Positions 60,257 through 64,000 of a stretch of 64,000 nt of DNA are shown piece by piece; the first letter of the stretch is position 1, and the number at the start of each line of letters is the position of its first letter. Position numbers and translations under genes: made by a program. The DNA is from Streptomyces sp. GESEQ-35 (lineage in GTDB: Bacteria; Actinomycetota; Actinomycetes; Streptomycetales; Streptomycetaceae), in contig NZ_JAFFSX010000024.1 of the NCBI RefSeq assembly GCF_017948485.1, positions 124,001-188,000 of the forward strand. Reading direction: 5' to 3'. The notes under the pieces were generated by a model. That model was not told the origin of the DNA. It did not search any database and saw only the letters and a list, made by a program, of their open reading frames with translations.

Positions 60257-61066
60257 ATGACACGATTGCCCGCCGCGCTCCGCGTACTGGTCACCGCGAT
60301 CGCCGCCCTGCTCACCCTGACCTCCGCCTCCGCCTCCGCCATGGCGGCAACCGAGCCGAAGGCGCCCAGGGGCTTCGTGGCCCTGAGAGCCGTCGATCCC
60401 ACGATCGTCCAGGAGATGCGCTACTTCACTCCGCACAACTTCGTAGGCGAGCCGATCGACGGCTACGACCAGCCCTTGTGCATCCTCACCCGGCCCGCCG
60501 CCGAGGCCCTCCACGCCGCGCAACTCTCGCTGCTGCGCCAGGGCTACACCCTGAAGGTGTACGACTGCTACCGGCCGCAGCGCGCCGTGGACCACTTCGT
60601 CCGCTGGGCCGAAGACCTCGACGACCAGGCGATGAAGGGCGAGTTCTACCCGAAGGTCGACAAGACCCGGCTGTTCGCGGACGGCTACATCGCGGAGAAA
60701 TCCGGCCACAGCCGTGGCTCGACCGTCGACCTCACCATCGTCCCGCTCCCGGCGAAGCCGACCCGGCCCTACCGGCCCGGAGAGCCCCTGGTTCCCTGCT
60801 ACGCGCCCCAGAACGAGCGATTCCCCGACAACTCCGTCGACATGGGCACCGGGTTCGACTGCTTCGACACCCTCGCCCATACCCTCGACCCGCGTATCCA
60901 GGGCGAGCAGCGCAACCACCGGTTGCTGCTCAAGGGCACCCTGGAGGAGCTCGGCTTCGTGAACCTGGCCGAGGAGTGGTGGCACTTCACCTACAAGCCC
61001 GAGCCCTACCCGGACACCTACTTCGACTTCCCCGTGTCCTGGAAGTCCCTCGCCGGGAAGCCCTGA
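60257..61066 (+). CDS. Secreted D-Ala-D-Ala dipeptidase (VanX/peptidase M15D)
   Basis: 269 aa. A signal peptide (residues about 1-31, LVTAIAALLTLTSASASAMAA) precedes a VanX-like zinc peptidase. Zinc and catalytic residues are present: the active-site Arg in YDCYRPQRA, SGHSRGSTVDL at about 149-159 (His and Asp ligands) and EEWWHF at about 238-243 (catalytic Glu and third His). It would cleave D-Ala-D-Ala or related dipeptides outside the membrane. VanX of resistance clusters is cytoplasmic, and no vanHA or vanRS is near, so a role in peptidoglycan recycling is likelier. The GGAG lies only 2 nt before ATG 60257. Confidence 0.88.
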   Translation: MTRLPAALRVLVTAIAALLTLTSASASAMAATEPKAPRGFVALRAVDPTIVQEMRYFTPHNFVGEPIDGYDQPLCILTRPAAEALHAAQLSLLRQGYTLKVYDCYRPQRAVDHFVRWAEDLDDQAMKGEFYPKVDKTRLFADGYIAEKSGHSRGSTVDLTIVPLPAKPTRPYRPGEPLVPCYAPQNERFPDNSVDMGTGFDCFDTLAHTLDPRIQGEQRNHRLLLKGTLEELGFVNLAEEWWHFTYKPEPYPDTYFDFPVSWKSLAGKP

Positions 61067-61113
61067 ACGGCCCCCCGGCGACGCTCTCTCCGTGATCGGA
61101 TACAGTCCGCCGC

Positions 61114-61650
61114 GTGTCCGAAAATCAAACCTCCGTCCCCAACTCCGCGCCCGACTCCCATTGTTCGAGCTGCGGCACGCCCTACGGAGAGAGCACTTCA
61201 GGCTGGCCCCGCACCTGTCCGGTCTGCGGGACCATCGCCTACCGCAACCCACTGCCGGTCGCTGTAGCCCTTCAGCCCGTGTACGACACGAAGGGCACCG
61301 CCCTGGTCGTCATCACCCGGACCGTGTCTCCCGCGCGCGGGGGCGTCGCGTTGCCCGGCGGTTACATCGACGACAGGGAGGACTGGCGGCAGGCCGTGGT
61401 GCGCGAGCTCAAGGAAGAGACGGGCATCGACGCGGCGAGCCGCGATGTGCGGCTCATCGACGCGATGAGCTCACCCGACGGGCACCTGCTGCTCTTCGGG
61501 CTGCTGCCGGAACGCCCGGCCGACGCTCTCCCGCCGTCCACCGCCACGGACGAGACGGAGGGCTGGCACCTCCTGCGCAGGCCGGAGGAGCTGGCCTTCC
61601 CACTGCACACAGTGGCCGCACGGGCGTGGTTCGAAGGCCGCTACATCTGA
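61114..61650 (+). CDS. Nudix hydrolase with N-terminal zinc ribbon
   Basis: 178 aa. An N-terminal CxxC...CxxC zinc ribbon (CSSCG, then CPVCG) precedes a Nudix domain with the full box starting GGYIDDRE and containing VVRELKEETGI (about residues 88-111). Substrates would be nucleoside diphosphate-linked compounds. GTG 61114 has no Shine-Dalgarno; TACAGT at 61101-61106 ends 7 nt before it, suggesting a leaderless transcript. It lies 47 bp after the dipeptidase gene and is convergent with the GH31 gene, with stops 2 bp apart. Confidence 0.88.
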   Translation: MSENQTSVPNSAPDSHCSSCGTPYGESTSGWPRTCPVCGTIAYRNPLPVAVALQPVYDTKGTALVVITRTVSPARGGVALPGGYIDDREDWRQAVVRELKEETGIDAASRDVRLIDAMSSPDGHLLLFGLLPERPADALPPSTATDETEGWHLLRRPEELAFPLHTVAARAWFEGRYI

Positions 61651-61652
61651 GC

Positions 61653-63992
61653 TCAGCCCTCCACCAGTCCCCGTACACGTACCGGGTGGGGCGGTGAGCC
61701 CCCGCCGCCCTCACCGTCCCGCTCGACGATCAGCTGCCCGCCCTCCCAGCGGGTGACATACCGCTCGATCCCGGGCTCGTCCCACCCGTCACCCGGGTCC
61801 GGCACGACCAGCCCGCCTCCGGTCCGCCCTCGGGCGGGTGCCCACACCTCCAGTTCCAGCCCGCCGTCGTCCCCGTGCACGGGGACGACGGCACCCGCGC
61901 GCGCGAGTACCGGAATCCGCGACAGCGGAGCGTCGATCAGCACCTGCGCCGGCCCGTCGTACGCCTGCTCCGTCGCCGTGTCGTACCAGCGCCCCCGCGG
62001 CAGTTGCACGGCCCGCCGGTCCGCGCCCGGACCGAGCACCGGCGCCACCAGCAGACTGTCGCCCAGCAGAAACGCATCCTCACAGTCCCGCAGCGCGCGA
62101 TCCTCGGGCGCACCCCACCACAGGGGACGCACATAGGGCGCTCCTGTGCGCCGGGCCAGATGCGCCAGCGTGATGAAGTACGGCAGCAGCCGACGGCGTT
62201 CGACGAGCGCCACGCGCGCGTGCTCCAGCACCTCCGGCCCGAACTCCCACGGCTCCCTACGGCCCGCCCGCAGACTCGCGTGTGTCCGGAACAGGGGCAA
62301 ATACGCGCCCAACTGGAACCACCGCAGATACAGCTCCGGCGACGGACTCCCGTCGAAGCCGCCCACGTCCGGCCCCGAATACGGCACCCCGCACAGCCCC
62401 AGCCCCATGACCAGCGCCAGTGAGGCCCGCAGCCCGGGCCAGCCCGTGGCCACGTCACCGGACCACGTCCCCCCGTAGCGCTGCATGCCTGCCCATCCCG
62501 AGCGGGAGAACAGGAAGGGCCGCTCCCGGGGCGCCAGCGCGCGCAGGCTCTCGTACGCGGCCTGGGCCATGCACAGCGCGTAGACGTTGTGCGCCTCCCG
62601 ATGGTCACCGCCCCGTCCATCGAGGGAGTGCCTGGCTGAGCGCGGCAGCGTCGACTCCCCGAAGGCGGTGAACGACACGGGTTCGTTCATGTCGTGCCAG
62701 AACCCCGTGAAACCCTGCGCCAGCCGCTCCTCGTAGAGGCCACCCCACCAGGCCCGCACGCGCGCGTGCGTGAAGTCCGGGTAGACCGCTTCCCCGGGCC
62801 AGACGACACCCCGCACGAGCCCGCCCGAGGCGTCCCGCACGAACGCCTCCTCGGCCATGCCGCTGTCGTACACGGCGTTGCCCGGTGCGGCCTTCACCGC
62901 CGGGTCGACGATCGACACCAGCCGGATTCCGTCGCGCCGCAGGTCCTCGGCCAGCTGGGGCAGCTTGGGGAAGTGCTCGTGGTCGACGGTGAACACCTGG
63001 TGGGCGTCGTAGTGGTCGATGTCCAGATGGACCGCGTCAAGTGGCAGGTCGCGCTCCTGATAGCCCGCGACGATCCGCCGCACCTCCTGCTCACTGCCGA
63101 AGCCCCACCGCGCGTGATGATGACCCAGCGCCCACGTGGGCGGCAGCGCCGGCGCCCCGGTGAGCGACGCCCAGGCGAGCAGCACGCGCGCGGGGGTCCC
63201 CACCATCACCCAGCAGCGCAACGGACCTCCGTCCATGCGCAGTTCGCACGTCCCCGACCGATCGTGTCCGGAGCCGGCCCCCTCCTCGCCCTCCCGCAGC
63301 GTCAGCGTGCCGTCCCAGGAGGTGTCGTGGAACACCAGATGCGTGGCCGCGTCGGCCACCACCAGCTGAACAGGCATCGTGATGTACAGCGGATCGTCAT
63401 CAGGACCGAAGGCGCGCCCGGGGTCGGTGTTCCACAGCCGGTACGTGCCGTCCCGCAGCCGAGGCCCCGACGCCCGCCCGCCGAGCCCGAAGAATCGCGC
63501 GTCCGCGGTCACTTCCGACCGCTGCATCCAGCGCGCCGCACCCCCTCCCACCGGTTCCCACCAGCGGGGCGGCAGATCGCGGCGCAGGGTCACCCCACCG
63601 GGCGTACGCACCTCCACCGCGCCGTGCCGCGAGACGGCGACGGTCACACGCTCGGCCACGACCCGCCAGCCGCCGTCTTTGTCCGGTTCCAGCACCGCCC
63701 GGGGGTCCGGCTCCGGGCAGCGGCCCGCGAGCGCGTACGAGGGCTCGGGAGCGGCCCCGTCCCAGCCCCAGAACACGGCGCCGTTCACGGCGACCGTGAT
63801 CCGCAGCTCGGACCTGCTGAAGCGGACCAGGCCGCCCCCGGGACCGGGCTCCACATGCTGCACGGCACCGGGCACCCGGGCGCGCTCGGCACCCCGCGCC
63901 GGGAGCCCGACAGCATCGGCTCGCCTACGGCGCCATGCCGCCCGTACGGTACGCAACCTCTGAACGGCTCCCGCAGAGCCGACTGCCCTCAT
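61653..63992 (-). CDS. Glycoside hydrolase family 31 (alpha-glucosidase type)
   Basis: At least 779 aa. Order: N-terminal beta-sandwich (about 55-270), the (beta/alpha)8 catalytic domain with LDIDHYDAHQVFTVD, nucleophile Asp in WHDMNEPVSF (about residue 434) and acid/base Asp in WSGDVATGW (about 510), then C-terminal beta domains. Family members release alpha-glucose or alpha-xylose from oligosaccharides. No signal peptide is visible, so action is probably cytoplasmic. ATG 63992 is used, but the frame remains open at the window end and the true start may lie beyond it. Confidence 0.88.
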   Translation of the reverse strand: MRAVGSAGAVQRLRTVRAAWRRRRADAVGLPARGAERARVPGAVQHVEPGPGGGLVRFSRSELRITVAVNGAVFWGWDGAAPEPSYALAGRCPEPDPRAVLEPDKDGGWRVVAERVTVAVSRHGAVEVRTPGGVTLRRDLPPRWWEPVGGGAARWMQRSEVTADARFFGLGGRASGPRLRDGTYRLWNTDPGRAFGPDDDPLYITMPVQLVVADAATHLVFHDTSWDGTLTLREGEEGAGSGHDRSGTCELRMDGGPLRCWVMVGTPARVLLAWASLTGAPALPPTWALGHHHARWGFGSEQEVRRIVAGYQERDLPLDAVHLDIDHYDAHQVFTVDHEHFPKLPQLAEDLRRDGIRLVSIVDPAVKAAPGNAVYDSGMAEEAFVRDASGGLVRGVVWPGEAVYPDFTHARVRAWWGGLYEERLAQGFTGFWHDMNEPVSFTAFGESTLPRSARHSLDGRGGDHREAHNVYALCMAQAAYESLRALAPRERPFLFSRSGWAGMQRYGGTWSGDVATGWPGLRASLALVMGLGLCGVPYSGPDVGGFDGSPSPELYLRWFQLGAYLPLFRTHASLRAGRREPWEFGPEVLEHARVALVERRRLLPYFITLAHLARRTGAPYVRPLWWGAPEDRALRDCEDAFLLGDSLLVAPVLGPGADRRAVQLPRGRWYDTATEQAYDGPAQVLIDAPLSRIPVLARAGAVVPVHGDDGGLELEVWAPARGRTGGGLVVPDPGDGWDEPGIERYVTRWEGGQLIVERDGEGGGGSPPHPVRVRGLVEG

Positions 63993-64000
63993 CGAACGCA

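Noticed and set aside
60257..61066. Vancomycin-resistance vanX
   Set aside because: It has a signal peptide, and there is no vanH, vanA or vanRS nearby; a cell-wall role is more likely.

Overview
The window is high-GC actinobacterial DNA and almost certainly a Streptomyces chromosome. Evidence for this is GC-rich third codon positions, many GTG starts, four-base start/stop overlaps, a sporulation pair (smeA-sffA), RbpA, mycothiol-dependent formaldehyde disposal and a conservon (cvn). The gene order ppm-fxsA-rbpA ... smeA-sffA at the left matches, from memory, the SCO14xx region of S. coelicolor. No tRNA, rRNA, IS element, CRISPR array or prophage was seen.

Layout. 1-6.1 kb: end of a polyprenol-phosphate mannose synthase gene, fxsA, rbpA with a SigR-type promoter, an MFS gene, a glycerophosphodiesterase coupled to a YczE-type membrane protein, and a divergent MocR regulator. 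6.3-13.8 kb: sffA-smeA, an ankyrin protein, a HEAT-repeat protein with a possible leader peptide, and a coupled run of two glycosyltransferases and an SGNH hydrolase. 13.9-19.2 kb: a 5-oxoproline operon (MFS transporter, DUF1445, pxpA, pxpB, pxpC) with a divergent GntR regulator and a palindromic operator. 19.4-26.8 kb: an uncharacterised three-gene operon resembling a MukBEF/Wadjet-like SMC complex but without the JetD nuclease. 26.9-41.0 kb: an eight-gene minus-strand operon for choline -> betaine aldehyde -> glycine betaine -> dimethylglycine -> sarcosine -> glycine, with two enzymes for the formaldehyde released. An IclR regulator and a divergent Rieske ferredoxin/ferredoxin reductase pair lie beside it. 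41.0-53.9 kb: a conservon whose cvnABC is separated from cvnD by about 7.4 kb carrying a carnitine-to-glycine-betaine operon (IclR, BKACE, L-carnitine dehydrogenase, thioesterase) and an ATP-dependent 5-oxoprolinase. 53.9-64 kb: glpF-glpK, an EAL-CBS-GGDEF protein, a thiolase-like/OB-fold pair with a palindromic operator, a secreted VanX-type dipeptidase, a Nudix hydrolase and a GH31 glycosidase.

How it fits together. The carnitine operon ends at glycine betaine, which is the substrate of the Rieske monooxygenase in the choline operon, so the two blocks together form a quaternary-amine catabolic region. Two separate 5-oxoproline routes (PxpABC and an OplAH-type enzyme) sit in the same window. 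The strongest candidates for undescribed biology are the SMC-kleisin-like operon without its nuclease, the split conservon, and a shared operator placed at the same point in the two divergent betaine-demethylation promoters.
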